Positions 24,706 to 36,475 of a stretch of 64,000 nucleotides of DNA are shown here, piece by piece; position 1 is the first letter of the stretch, and every line of letters starts with the position of its first letter. Made by a program: the position numbers and the translations under genes. This DNA is from Closterium sp. Naga37s-1. Lineage: Eukaryota > Streptophyta > Zygnematophyceae > Desmidiales > Closteriaceae. Location of the stretch: the NCBI GenBank assembly GCA_947471745.1, contig CANJKZ010000060.1:620001-684000 (forward strand), read 5' to 3'. The notes below the pieces were generated by a model, which did no database searches, was not told where the DNA came from, and saw only the letters and a list, made by a program, of their open reading frames with translations.

Positions 24706-27130
24706 TCAACTAGCATTGGCGCTCCCCACCCCCCTCTCTTTCCCTCTGCACAGCCCCACTTCAGCCTCTATTGCTGCTATTGCACAAGCCAGCCTCTCAC
24801 ACTTCCTGCTCGCATCCTCCCCCTCACACCTCCTGCTCGCATCCTCCCCCTCACACCTGCTCGCATCCTCCCCCTCACACCTCCTGCTCGCATCCTCCCC
24901 CTCACACCTCCTGCTCGCATCCTCCCCCTCACACCTCCTGCTCGCATCCTCCCCCTCACACCTCCTGCTCGCATCCTCCCCCTCACGCCTCCTGTGCCCA
25001 TCCTTCCCAAACGCCTTGGCCCAGATTAGAAAATTCCTTTCTTGAGTGGGCAGCCTTCTTGAGTCTGCGCAGCGTCCTAAGCCCCTGCTCCAGCTGCGTG
25101 CTCTCACCTGTGCTGTCTCACTCGCTTCCCAGGCTCAACCCCCTCACACCTTCAGTCTGGGCAGCGTCCTAAGCCCCTGCTCCAGCTGCCTGTGCGCCGT
25201 TTGCTCCCCCGGGCCCCCCTGCTGCCTCTGCGCGGGCGGGCATATGGGCGCACCCGCGGGCCGGTTGGGGAAGGCGGAAGGGGGGTACGAGGGGGGGCAA
25301 CGCGGGGGGGCGTGCGGGGGAAAGTCCGGCGCATGGGGGGGTTGGTATGAAGGGGGGAAGGGCGGGGTGTGTGAGCGCGAGTGCAGGGGCTTCTGTAGGG
25401 GGAGCGGATGCGGGTAATGGTTGCTGTGAAAACGACGGTGATCCTGCTGTTGCTCCTGCTCCTGCTGCTGATGCTGCTGCTGCGGCTGGTGCTCCCGATT
25501 CTGCTCCTGCTGCTGCTGCAGGTACTGCTGATATTGGTGGCACTGCTGCTGATAGTACATCTGCTGCTGCTGCGCTTGCTGTTGCTGCTGGTGATGCTGG
25601 TAGTACCGGTGTTGCTGCGTCACATCCCCCTCTGACCCGCAGTGCTGCGGCCGCGAGTGCATGTTAGGGTGTGAGTGTGGACGCGCCAGCATTCCAACCC
25701 CGTGCGCATGGTAACCCGGGTAATTAGCGTAATTGCCCTCGCGCGACTCGAACGGCCCCCCGTGAGAATAGCATCCGTTATAGTCACCATCGCGCATAAG
25801 ACCGGCCCTCTCCGACTCCAACCCGTCAAAGCTTCTACGCCGCTCCGCTTCTCGCGGCGCATCTCGCGGCGCATCAAGCAAAGGAACCGCGTCTTGAAGC
25901 TCCGCGGGAGACGATACGTAGGAGCGCGACCGCGTCGGATGCGGGCGGTGGCCAGCTGAAGCCACGTGGCGCGTTTCTTTCCGCTCGTCGCCGTGATTCG
26001 CGGGCGGCATACGCGCCGTCGGTTGCGCCTCAGGTCGGTCGGTTCGAATCGGCGCGCTTGCCGGGCGAGAGCCAGTGAGCGACGGACGCGTGGCGCCGCC
26101 GGAGGAATGCGCGGCGCCGTGGGATGGGCGCGAGATGCGGTGTAGGCAGGGCGGGTCCATGAGCGACTCGCCGTTGCGAATGGGTTCCGCATCCTCCGCC
26201 TGTTGCGCCAGGGGGATGGGGGAAAGATGGAGAAGGCGCCAAGGGGGAGATTGGGGGAGAGGAAAGATGAGGAGATGGGAAAGCTTTGATGGGGGCGGGA
26301 GGACACGGGGTAAGGGGAAGAGTGGCAGGCGGAATACGGGGGGGGAGTGGGGAGGGGGGGGTGGGGGGGGGGAGGGTGGGATGAAGGGGGAGGGGGTGAC
26401 GAGGGATGGGGACGATGTGGGAGGGGAAAGACAGGACAGGGGGAGGACAGGGACGGGGGAAGTGGGCGGACCAAGAGCTAGTTTATTGATACAGCGTAGC
26501 CGTTATGAAAACTCCGCCCGTAAACGGCTGGAATGCGGACGGACGGGAGGGAACGGTTCGGGGGGGAGGATGGGGAAGAGCCGGGGAGAGCGGAGGCGGC
26601 GCGGGAGGGTGGGGGAGGGGGTGTGGGAAGGGGAGAAGGGAACGGGGAGAGACGGCAAGAGAGCGGGAGGAAGCGAACGAGTTTTGAGACGTCTCAACAT
26701 CTGAGACGTCTCATAACAGGAAGCGAACGAGTTTTGAGACGTCTCAACATCTGAGGCGTCTCATAACAGGAAGCGAACGGGCTCCGGCTTCGCCATACGC
26801 GCGCGAAGAAAGAGCGGAGGGGAGGATGGGCGTTTACGGAGGGGAGGAGGAAGAGCGGAAAGAGCGGGGGCGAGCGGGAACCGTGCAACTACGCTACTGT
26901 CGTAAGCTCATATCGCCAGCTTTGTACCTTGAGTATTTCGGGCGTACCTTGCAGCACACACTTGTCCGTACCTTGCAGCACACACTTGTCCGTACCTTGC
27001 AGCACACACTTGTCCGTACCTTGAGCTTTTCGGGCGCGTGCGAGTCGAAGGCGATCAGCACGCCGCCGCAGAGCGAGCCGCCGCACGCGGCGAGGCCGAA
27101 GCCCATCACCAGGTAATCCACCATCGCCAT
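24706..27130 (-). CDS. Unrecognised protein, membrane-like start and Gln/Pro/His-rich body
   Basis: Tentative spliced gene. Exon 1 is 27130-27020: 37 residues from MAMVDYLVMGFGLAACGGSL, a short hydrophobic Gly/Ala segment ending HAPEKLK at a GT donor. Exon 2 is 26199-25150 (350 codons, same phase): an acidic/basic start (AEDAEPIRNGESLMDPP), a Ser/Arg-rich middle, a long Gln/His tract encoded by mixed CAG/CAA codons, and a Pro-rich tail ending LEQGLRTLPRLK at a donor. Further exons are uncertain; a stretch around 25100-24990 repeats LEQGLRTLRRLK and continues KKAAHSRKEFSNLGQGVWEG, and a possible last piece ends at 24706 (AIAAIEAEVGLCRG). No family is recognised. The exon 1/exon 2 join is supported only by frame and splice dinucleotides. 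Confidence 0.45.
24795..24992 (-). repeat. 27-bp tandem array, about 8 copies
   Basis: Unit CTCCTGCTCGCATCCTCCCC plus CTCACAC, with one shorter unit. On the minus strand each unit holds AG|GTGTGAGG, a donor-like sequence, resembling the donor arrays in the other genes. Confidence 0.8.
26681..26767. repeat. Cluster of four junction palindromes in a 50-bp repeat
   Basis: GTTTTGAGACGTCTCAAC at 26681 and 26731, alternating with shorter CTGAGACGTCTCA and CTGAGGCGTCTCA forms. The flanks AGGAAGCGAACG are repeated three times. It shows both ACGT and GCGT centres. Confidence 0.8.
26939..27020 (-). repeat. 24-bp donor array after exon 1 of the unrecognised gene
   Basis: Three tandem copies of a 24-bp unit beginning CGTACCTTGCAGCACACAC. 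On the coding strand each contains AAG|GTACGGAC, the same as the true donor after HAPEKLK at 27020. Confidence 0.85.
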
Positions 27131-28378
27131 GCGACGTGCGCGACAGCTCGACGACAGCTCGGCGATAGACGGAGAGACAACTAGGCGACACGCCACAAAA
27201 TCGCGTGTCTGTCCGACGCCAAATGATGCACTTACGAACAGCGAAACGTCGAATTTAGGTGAAAGGCGAGACTAAGCAACGATAATCTGATTTTTTGCTT
27301 TGTATGCGAATAAAATGCTGTTCACTTTTTGGTTGCCGGAAAAGCCGTTAGGTGGTTGCTAAAAAACACTTGACTTCAACATTAACATAGCCAGAGTCGT
27401 CGATCTGTTGTTGATCAACCAGGCATCAGCTAGCCGAGCAGGAATTATGAACAACCTTGGAGCAAGGGGTCGAGCTCTTATCAATACGGTGAAGTACGAT
27501 TCTGTACATTTGTGAACGTTTGTCTGGGGTATCGTTCAGGAATCAGGACAGGAGAACGCTGTTGATCGAGATACACCAACCAGAACGCGCGATCGGGGGA
27601 GAGGATGCAAGCGGAGTGCGACAAGGAAAGGGGAATGGGGAGAGGTTTGCGGGGATGGGGAAACATGGGGGTGGGGGAATGGCTGCGGTGCAACAGTGCG
27701 GTACTCACTGTTGCTGGTGTCTCCCAACCAGCCACGACGAACCAGATGCCTACCAACCAAAGACCAGGCTCTGCGAGCTGTGAACCTCAAAATCTGCTTC
27801 GTAATTTGTCTGGTCGTGAATGGTGACGTGTAATCACGCCCTCTCCGAGGAGCAGCGACGGTCGAACCAACGAGCCTTGTGAAGAAGCGCTTCCAGCCAG
27901 ACCACTGAGGTTGAGGTGCAGCAATCAGCGTCGACCGACATGCTGAAAACGACACTTTCTTGCGACAGAGAGGGAAGCCCCCAGGCACAACGAACCTGGT
28001 TGTCTAGGCTGGACGGTGCACAGGCATTTCCTCTCCAGCACGAAATGAAATCTTTCCCCCGAAGGGGGATTTCGGGTTTATACAGTGTGCCTCACAGTTT
28101 TGGGGCAACTTTTCAAGTTCCTAAGGATTTTGAACCCCTCCTTTCAAATGTATAGCGGAGCTTCGATATTACCTAACCCTCCCCCGAAGGGATATTGCAT
28201 GGAAAAGAGATCGGTCGTTATTTCGGACGTTGTGGAAGCTTGAGCGGATTTGAAGTGCGAGAAGTGGTTCCACTAAAAACCAATGGTCTAGGGAAGAAAA
28301 AAAATGTCGAGCGCTATGGCAGGTGCCATGAGCTTGGCCTTCCTGTTTGAAGCATTCTGTGTGAAGTCGTGTTGGTGG

Positions 28379-28709
28379 TACACCTAACCACCGCTATTTT
28401 CTTTCGGTCTATTTTCAACCCCACTTGCACAATTGGGGTATGCACCCTTTCTAAATATTTGACCGAGGGTTGTGTGGGGCATCATTAAATTTTAGCGAGA
28501 GTCTGTTCCAGATCCCCGAAGAGAGTACTGTAGAAGTGGCGCTATGGATTCAGGTTCGCATTATGAGTTTAATCTTCGAGCATTAGGCGTCATTCATAGC
28601 CCCAGTCATCTAAGTGTCGAACTGAAATAGTCGAAAACGTGCAGGGTAACTTTGAAACGCGAGATTAGTGGGTTGGGTTTCCCCTTGAAAATAGCGGTGG
28701 TTAGGTGTA
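28379..28709. mobile_element. Possible 331-bp MITE
   Basis: Terminal inverted repeats of 23 bp: TACACCTAACCACCGCTATT at 28379 and its complement ending at 28709, apparently perfect. The interior has no coding sequence. A TGG on both sides may be a target duplication. The superfamily is not assigned. Confidence 0.55.
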
Positions 28710-30072
28710 TGGTATGAGGTGAGAAGCACGTTTTCTGGTCTGGCCACACCACCTCACAGCTGGCTCCACGCGGAAACGAGCCTTGGCAGACAACCTTGGC
28801 TTGGGAACGTCTAAGAGCAATTTGGCTCATACCCTGAACTGCAGTTGGTGGAGCCCAACCCAGATTTCGTATGTGGAATCACCTGACAGCTAGATGCGCG
28901 AGTCTCCTTGCTAGTGGTTGTGCTCTGTTGTTGATTTTGAAGCATTATTTGTTTGAGATAAATTGTTACGGAGGCTAGCTTAGCGTGTATATATTTCATG
29001 CTGTTCGTGTCAGACTAGATGTCGCCCGCACATGGTTACCAGCTGTCAGCTCGCTGAAGATCTGGTCGCCTTTTCCTTCTGGCATAGAATCTTCCACAGA
29101 ATCAAAACAAAGAATCTGGATTGAGTGACACACTCCTCACTCGTCACGTTTCTCATAGAGTCACACTCCTCATACAATCACTCTTATCCACTCTTCCGTC
29201 AAATTGGCCTCGCCTCCCTCGCCTCCCGCCATTTCCAGTTCTGCTTCCGCATTCTCACTCTCGAGTTGCGTCATTCTTCTGACTGAATGAACGCCTTGGG
29301 ATTGCTGTGACAGTTCAGGGATTATCATCACGCATTGAGGGACACCGTATCACCTTCCAATCAACGACAATCCGTTGCAGTAGGTGAGTAGATTCCGCAG
29401 TCAACGGCTAGATTTTAGTACCACGTTAGTGCTGACGCTGTGACGCTGCGCACCACGCATTTGGATGTCAACACCTAAAATATAGCTACCACTCCCTGCC
29501 CGCGCACTATCGCATCGCATTTTCACTCGCTCCTTGATGCATTGCGTAGCGGGATGCGTGAGTGTAACAATGCCGTCGCCGCCTCGTGGCTTCTCTTGCG
29601 AGATACAATACCGCTTTGGCTGGTTCGCTAACCAAAAATCGTCGCTAAAATGCCGTTGGCGCCGTGTGTCTTGATCCGTGATCCCACTCTGGCACTCTTG
29701 GGGGTTACTGACGTCGCGAGAGTACCCCTTCCTTTATCAGCATTTTCATTTCCAGAACGCTAGAATGCCATTGGCGCCGTGTGTCTTAGTCCGTGAGCTT
29801 ACGTCCGTGGTACTCGGGAGAATTATTGACGTCACGAAAGTAACCCCCTCTCTTCTGTCGGCCGTGTTACTTCCAACGCTCTCGAGATCCTCCCTTTCTT
29901 AGCGGGAAATCGAGGCTGCGGCGGGTTCTGCACGTACTTGCTCGCTCGCTTAAGTGTGACTACAACGAGTCGTCTTGTTTCTTCTCCATTCTGTTTCTCT
30001 TCCCATTCACCTACACCGCACACTCCTTGATTCAATTCACTCGCTAAGAACCTTTCGTACGTACGAGCAAAC

Positions 30073-30222
30073 ACGAATCAGACATGATAAATCACTTACC
30101 AGACCAGTCATTCAAGATGCATCATTCCACATTTGGCTTTTGAGTCGACTCAAAAGTCATCACGAATCAGACATGATAAATCACTTACCAGACCAGCCAT
30201 TCAAGATGCATCATTCCACATT
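30073..30222. repeat. 62-bp direct repeat split by a palindrome
   Basis: The segment starting ACGAATCAGACATGATAAAT occurs at 30073 and again at about 30160, with one difference. Between the copies is the 20-bp perfect palindrome CTTTTGAGTCGACTCAAAAG (30137-30156). It sits in the promoter/5' leader of the CRAL-TRIO gene. Confidence 0.9.
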
Positions 30223-30337
30223 TGCTCATCAATTACTCATCAATTACTCATCAATTACTCATCAATCACTCATACTCCAATGCGTGTCCTCCATACATTT
30301 CCTCCTCTTGCCACGCGGCGCAGCGTGACTGGCTGAC

Positions 30338-33300
30338 ATGGCGTTCCCAGGATCCGCTGCAGTGGCCAACACCAGAGCAGCCCTCCTTCCTGCTGCTGCC
30401 ACATGGCAGCACGTCAGCGTGACGTCAGCGTCCAGCAGCACTCGAATCGCCCCTGCATCTTTCACAACCGCTCTCAGTTTTCGAAGAGACAGGAGGGGGA
30501 GTTGTTCGAGGGGAGGACTAGAGAATCACATAAGGCCACTGAGCCTGAGACGAAGAAGGGGAGTTTGTGTGCGAGCGGATGGGGGGACCACGACAACGGG
30601 GACGAATGGCGTGACGACAAGTGGCAGCAGCGGATGGGTGGAGCGGCGGGAGGAGGAGATCGCTGCGGTGAGTGGAAAGAGGTGTCATTTCAGGTGGTTC
30701 TTCAGGTGATTCTTCAGGTGATGCTTCAGGTAATGCTTCAGGTGGTACTTGATGAAGGTAAGCAGGAGTGGATTCAGGTAATAATAAATGCATGTTACCT
30801 CTATGCATGAGGGTCAAGGCCACCCTTTTCCCCTCTGAGACTGTATGCTGAGCTCCCCCCCCCCCCTTCTCATCCTTGCCCCACCTCTATTCTCTCCCCC
30901 CTTTCCCCCTGACCCCCGCTTTTTGAGACGTTTCAGGATCCCCCCTGTCCCACGCTTCTCGAGACGTCTGGAGGAAATGAAAGCCCCCCTGAACCACGGT
31001 CCAGGAGGAAATGAAAGCCTTTCCTTGCCCGTGTCTTACCCCCCGCCCTCTCCTTTCCCATCTACACCCCTCACTCCCCCACTCGTGGATGAGTTAAAGG
31101 CCTTGTTGCTCGCAACCATGCGTCCCTCCCTGAGGGCGAGTATGGGAGGGGCAACGACTGCATGCATAGCCTCTTTCTCTTGTATGAAGATTTAATTTTG
31201 AGACGTCTCAAAATGAGGGCGAGTATGGGAGGGGCAACGACTGCATGCATAGCCTCTTTCTCTTGTATGAAGATTTAATTTTGAGACGTCTCAAAATGAG
31301 GGCGAGTATGGGAGGGGCAACGACTGCATGCATAGCCTCTTTCTCTTGTGTGAAGATTTAATTTTGAGACGTCTCAAAATGAGGGCGAGTATGGGAGGGG
31401 CAACGACTGCATGCATAGCCTCTTTCTCTTGTGTGAAGATTTAATTTTGAGACGTCTCAAAATGAGGGCGAGTATGGGAGGGGCAACGACTGCATGCATA
31501 GCCTCTTTCTCTTGTATGAAGATTTAATTTTGAGACGTCTCAAAATGAGGGCGAGTATGGGAGGGGCAACGACTGCATGCATAGCCTCTTTCTCTTGTGT
31601 GAAGATTTAATTTTGAGACGTCTCAAAATGAGGGCGAGTATGGGAGGGGCAACGACTGCATGCATAGCCTCTTTCTCTTGTATGAAGATTTAATTTTGAG
31701 ACGTCTCAAAATGAGGGCGAGTATGGGAGGGGCAACGACTGCATGCATAGCCTCTTTCTCTTGTATGAAGATTTAATTTTGAGACGTCTCAAAATGAGGG
31801 CGAGAATGGGAGGGGCAACGACTGCATGCATAGCCTCTTTCTCTCCCAAAACCACCCCCACCCGTCCTTACCCGATGCACCATCAGCTCGTGGACGAGGT
31901 GAAGGCCATCTTGGCTCGCGACCATGCGTCCCTCCCCGTGGGCGAGTATGTATGGGCGGGACGACGAGGCGATGCTGAGGTGGTTCCTCAATCCTCACTG
32001 CTCTCTCCCCCTCATCCTCTCTCTTTCCCCATTTCACCATCAGCTCGTAGATGAGGTGAAGAGCATCTTGGCTCGCGACCATGCATCCCTCCCGGTGGGC
32101 GAGTATGGGAGGGACGATGACGCCATGCTGAGGTGGTTCCTCAAGGATCGCAAGTACAAGGTGGAACCGACGGTGGAGAAGCTTGCGAAAGCAATTGTAA
32201 GTGGTATAGTGCGGTGCAGTGCGTTGCAGCAGCAGCCGCAGTCACCGGCCATGTTGAGGTGGTTCCTCAAGGATCGCAAGTACAAGGTGGAACCCACGGT
32301 GGAGAAACCCGTGAAAGCCATTGTGAGTGCTTTGGCTTGGGTACAGGTCTGTGGTGGGTGGGAGAGTGTGTGTGTTGCGAGAATGGTGCTCGTGACTCTT
32401 GTTGCAGCAGCAGAAGAAGCAGAAGCAGCAGCAACAGCAGCAGGCTATGGTGAGGTGAATCGTCTATGAGCGAGTATGGGTGGGACGATGAGGCCATGCT
32501 CAAAGTGCACCCTTTGTTTGAAGAGAAACAGGACTCTGCCCTTCCCTTGTTTACACCCTGTTCCTCGCCCCTTATTTGTCATGCACCCCTGTGTCCCGTC
32601 CCTCATGCTCTTATCAGAAATGGCGCCACGAGTTTGGAGTGGCAGGGCTGACAGCTGCTGACGTGGCAGAGGAGGGGGCCACGGGCAAGGCTTTCCTCCA
32701 CGAGTACGCTGACGTGGACGGGCGGCCCGTGATCGTTGTCGTGGCAGCGAAACACTTCCCCGACGTAAGTGACTTTCTGGTCTCTGTTCATTGTTGCCTT
32801 CTAAGCTCTTTCATTGTTTCCCCTCCTCTTCCCACCCACCTACTCCCCTCTCCCACCTTCACCCCTCCTCGCCAGTCATCCCGCCTGGTCTACATCCAGC
32901 TGCTGTGCGCGTACCTCTTTAAGAGGACCATCGAGCGACTGCTAAACTCAGTCATTGTTGCCCCTCCCCCTCGCACCCACCCACCTTCTCCACCATCCCG
33001 CCAGTCATCCCGCCTGGTCTACATCTAGCTGCTGTGCGCATATCCCATCAAAAGAGCCATCGAGCGACTGCAATACAGCCATCTCACTATGGCTCTTCGC
33101 CTCAACATACCCTCTTGTACCCCCTTAGACCTCTCGCTAAACCAAGTAAACCACCCCCTCTTACCACCCCCACCCGCCAGTCATCCCGCCTGGCGTACTT
33201 CCCCCCCACTCCGCCCTTCCCCCATCCCCCCAGTCATCCCGCCTGGCGTACAGCCAGCAGCTGTGCGCGTACCTCATAGAGAGGGCCATCGAGCGACTGA

Positions 33301-35429
33301 CTGCCAGAGGGGGAGGAGCCATTTCAGGGGATACTTGACCTGCGGGGCTCCCCGAGAAACGCCCCATTCCCCCCTCCTGGTAACGAGGTGACTTTTGAGT
33401 CGACTCAAAAGTCGGCTCCCCGAGAAACACCCCAACACCCCCCCCCTTTCCCTCCCTTTCCCCTTTCCCCTACCTGCCAGTCATCCCGCCTGTTGTACAG
33501 CCAGCAGCTGTGTGCGTACCTCATTGAGAGGGCCATCAAGCATTGCTGCCCCCGCCCCTTTCCCCTTCCTTTCCCTCCTTCCTCCCCACTCCGTCCTTTT
33601 CCCCAATCACCAGTCATCCCGCCTGGTCTACAGCCAGCAGCTGTGCGCGTACCTCATTGAAAGAGCCATCGAGCGACTGCCGGAGGGGGAGGAGCAGTTT
33701 CGGGGAATATTCGACCTGCGGGGGTTCACTGCTAAGAACACCGACCTGGCATTCGTCAAGTTCATGGTGAGTGGGTGTGCGTTTAGAAGGGGCAGAAGGG
33801 TGCTCGGTGCATGGTTGAGCATGTATGGGGGAACGTGCAAGGGGGGATTGCATGGGGCAGTCATGGGGGAGCATACATAGGGGGGGGGGGGGGGGGGGTA
33901 ACCTCTCTCGACACTACCAACACCTGATAGATTTTTGTCTATCTCCTTCTCATCCTCTCTCTCCCCACTACCAATACCCATCAGTCAAATGTTTCTCCAT
34001 ATCCCGTTCGCCCTGTTTCTTCCTGCCATCCATGTCACAGATTGACGTTTTCTTCAACTACTATCCCAAGAGATTGCACCAGGTACGGAAAGAAAGACAT
34101 TACCTGATTACCTAATCACCTGATGTCACATGAGCGACTTTTGCTGGTCATGTGTCATGAGCAAGAGGTTTTCTTCTTTGAACCGACCTGTGACGCGTTC
34201 TCCCACTCTCTACCCTTCCTGATTTCTTCTCCCTTTCTCTAGCTGTCATCTCACCATGCTATGTCCTGAGTTGCTTGCAAGATGCCTTTCCTCTCCAACA
34301 CTTTTGCTCCCCACACCTCATGCTTCCCTCCCACACCCTGCATCCATCCCCACATGCTCCCACATGATGCACCACCCCAGGTGCTCTTAGTGTACGCGCC
34401 CTTCATTGCTCTTCACTCTCCCCACCCATCCTGCTTCTCACATTGCTTCCCACACCGCTTCCCCCACTATTTGCACCCATACAGCTCTTTGTGTGTGCGC
34501 TTGTCATTTTCTGTTCTCCCCCCTCTTACTACCCTCAAACTACCTTCCACCGGTGAATGCGCCCTTCATCTTCCATCCGCGCTGAAAATTCATCTTCCTA
34601 TCCTCCTGCCACATGGCCTCATCCCTCTTGCCCTCCCCACTTACTACCCACACTTGACCCTCCACCACCCTAGGTGCTCTTTGTGGATGCACCCTTCACC
34701 TTCCATGCTCTCTCCTCTCCCGTCCTGATTATCTCTCCTCCATTCTTCGCCTCCCACCAGGTGCTCTTTGTGGATGCGCCCTTCACCTTCCGTGCTCTCT
34801 CCCCACCTATCCTGCATCTCTCCCTTCCATCCTTCTTGCCACTTCCCACCCCAGGTGCTCTTTGTGGACGCGCCCTTCATCTTCCAGCCGGGGTGGACTT
34901 TCTGCTTATCCTAATGGCTTCAATACCCGTCTGAATGATGGCTCTCATTTGACCCCCCACCACCCCAGGTGCTCTTTGTGGACGCGCCCTTCATCTTCCA
35001 GCCGGGGTGGAAGGTCATGAAGCCTCTGCTCAAGTCGTATGCCAACCTGGTGAGTGCCGTTGTGCTTTGGTGACTTTAAAGCCCCCCTTAAACGCCAGGT
35101 AGGTCGTGAAGCCGTTGCTGAACCTGGTGAGTGCCGTTGTGCTTTGGTGACTTGAGATCCAACTTCGAACCTCCTTAGGTTATGAAGCTGCTGCTCAAGT
35201 CGTATGCCATCCTGGTGGTGAGTAGTGCTGCATTGTGGTGCCTTCTGAGTTTCCATACATTCCAAAAAGTCAATGTAGAAGTTACCTGGTTGTATGCTGA
35301 TGTTCATGGGGTACAAAAATATAGTCGAGCCGTGACTTTCCATTTTTATTGCAGGTTGTTTTCTGCAAGGCTGAGGAGGCCAGAGACAAGTATTTTCTGC
35401 CCGGCCAGGCACCTGAGTCCTATCGTTGA
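30338..35429 (+). CDS. CRAL-TRIO (Sec14-like) lipid-binding protein, probably plastid-targeted
   Basis: Seven exons: 30338-30667, 32044-32196, 32618-32764, 33614-33766, 34041-34082, 34969-35049, 35355-35429; 981 nt, 326 aa, all phase 0. The first 110 residues are Ser/Ala/Arg-rich with few acids, like a chloroplast transit peptide. Next comes a CRAL-TRIO N-terminal helical part ([40 protein letters not shown]), then the lipid-binding core: [94 protein letters not shown]. These match the family's DxxGRPV, D(L/M)xG and YYPERL...hhNAP-type blocks. Such proteins move or present hydrophobic ligands, often phosphoinositides; the ligand here is unknown. It ends shortly after the core. Exons 2, 4 and 6 have many partial copies. 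Confidence 0.9.
31080..31992 (+). repeat. 5' copies of CRAL-TRIO exon 2 and an 83-bp array carrying palindromes
   Basis: Partial copies of exon 2 start at about 31085 and 31885 ([20 protein letters not shown]). Between them lie eight palindromes TTTTGAGACGTCTCAAAA spaced exactly 83 bp apart (31196, 31279 ... 31777). Each 83-bp unit holds the exon fragment GAGGGCGAGTATGGGAGGGG, a short intronic piece, and the palindrome. Units differ at one or two bases. Confidence 0.95.
32240..32510 (+). repeat. 3' partial copies of CRAL-TRIO exon 2
   Basis: A copy from [18 protein letters not shown] to the donor (KAI|GTGAGTG) lies at about 32250-32330, downstream of the complete exon. A smaller fragment (GAGTATGGGTGGGACGATGA) follows at about 32470. 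Confidence 0.85.
32877..33560 (+). repeat. Five 5' partial copies of CRAL-TRIO exon 4
   Basis: Copies starting at CCAG|TCATCCCGCCTGG occur at about 32877, 33007, 33180, 33236 and 33480, before the complete exon at 33614. Each keeps SSRLVY(I/S)QQLCAYL and some of IERAIERL, then diverges. Two of them flank the palindrome at 33390. Confidence 0.9.
33390..33413. repeat. Junction palindrome, TCGA centre, 24 bp perfect
   Basis: Core TTTTGAGTCGACTCAAAA extended to 24 bp of perfect dyad. A ~21-bp direct repeat, GGCTCCCCGAGAAACGCCCC, lies on each side with one difference. Confidence 0.9.
34376..35235 (+). repeat. Partial copies around CRAL-TRIO exon 6
   Basis: At least four upstream 5' copies (CAG|GTGCTCTTTGTGGATGCGCC, at about 34380, 34674, 34761 and 34855) and two downstream 3' copies with donor (about 35095-35160 and 35178-35225) surround the complete exon at 34969-35049. 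Confidence 0.9.
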
Positions 35430-35977
35430 AGTCTCATCATTTGAAGATTGTCTTTTAGACCTGTGACACCAAGATCGTGTGTATATCAGCCTGGCCACTC
35501 TCAAGAGTGCAGGGAATGTATTGGAATGGAATCAGGGCTATGACTAGATTCTCGAAGAATACTCTTGTTCTGTGACAGATTTCGCTCACACCCGTTGATT
35601 TCACACCTAGGAAGGTAAACATCCACACTATAATCTCAATTATGCCCGCCATTACTAGTCTGTCAGCACTTCAAAGTTGGAGCACGGCACAACACTGGTA
35701 CCTGTCCTGAATGTCCTGGTTGATGACGTGTTTAGTATTGAGGGTGGAATTATATAGGAATACGGTTGGAGTGAAACTATTTGCAAAAAGCAACTGTAGC
35801 GCCGGATTTTCCAGTAATGAGAACAACTTCAGTGGTTGGGAGACCGAGCTTCAAGCAAAAAACTTGTTTTGTTCCGCACTCTCCCAGACAGCCCAAAAAA
35901 AACTACTCTGACCCATTCTGCTGACACTCAAACTCCGAGTTTTGAATACGCCCCAGGTTGATTCCTCATCTTCTACT
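35430..35977. other. 3' flank of the CRAL-TRIO gene
   Basis: No coding sequence recognised between the CRAL-TRIO stop and the LTR of the second copia element. It probably holds the 3' untranslated region. Confidence 0.4.
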
Positions 35978-36475
35978 TGTAAAACAGAGTAGCTGTGACT
36001 ACTGGAGGGCTGGAAACTTGGCTGGAAAGTCTTAGCAGGGCTGCTGGAATTGACTGGATTAGGTAATACTTCACTATGTTCAAGATTAACAAGCCCACTA
36101 AAGCACAACTCTAGGCATCACAAACAAGACAGATTGAAAGCTCAAACTAGGCTGATAGACAATGTAACTTCCCTGGTAACTTGGGCACAATCTAGATTGG
36201 ATGGACCTTGAGTGACTTTGAGTGCCACATGAGGTGCATGAATAAGAAAACTCTGGATATTTCTGTTATAGCTGATTCTGATGTGTAGAAACCTGTAGAA
36301 ACTGTCAACACTTCGGTTTGAAGGCAGCTTTGAACTATATCGAGTCTTCGGCTGAAATCTGATTGGTGGTGGAACTTTCGAAGTACTTCCCGAAGCTCTG
36401 ATTCATCGCCGACATTCCCCCTTGCTGCTGCTTGTGTGCGAAGGGCTGGGGCGGCAGAAACTCGATTCTCCAACA
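35978..36475 (-). repeat. 3' LTR of the second copia element
   Basis: Starts TGTAAAACAGAG and ends TCTCCAACA on the plus strand; 498 bp, the same length as its partner at 42084. Confidence 0.92.

Larger units (their letters stand above)
27131..30337. other. Divergent intergenic region
   Basis: Lies between a minus-strand and a plus-strand gene and should hold both promoters. A basic, presequence-like open frame on the minus strand at about 27988-27710 (ending GDTSNS at a GT-like site) could be a stray exon, but nothing joins it. Two diverged copies of a ~115-bp segment (GGCGCCGTGTGTCTT) lie at about 29647-29860. Confidence 0.4.

Noticed and set aside
27536-27988. Presequence-like minus-strand open frame as a gene
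   Set aside because: Short, no recognisable domain and no partner exon in phase; noted only within the intergenic entry.
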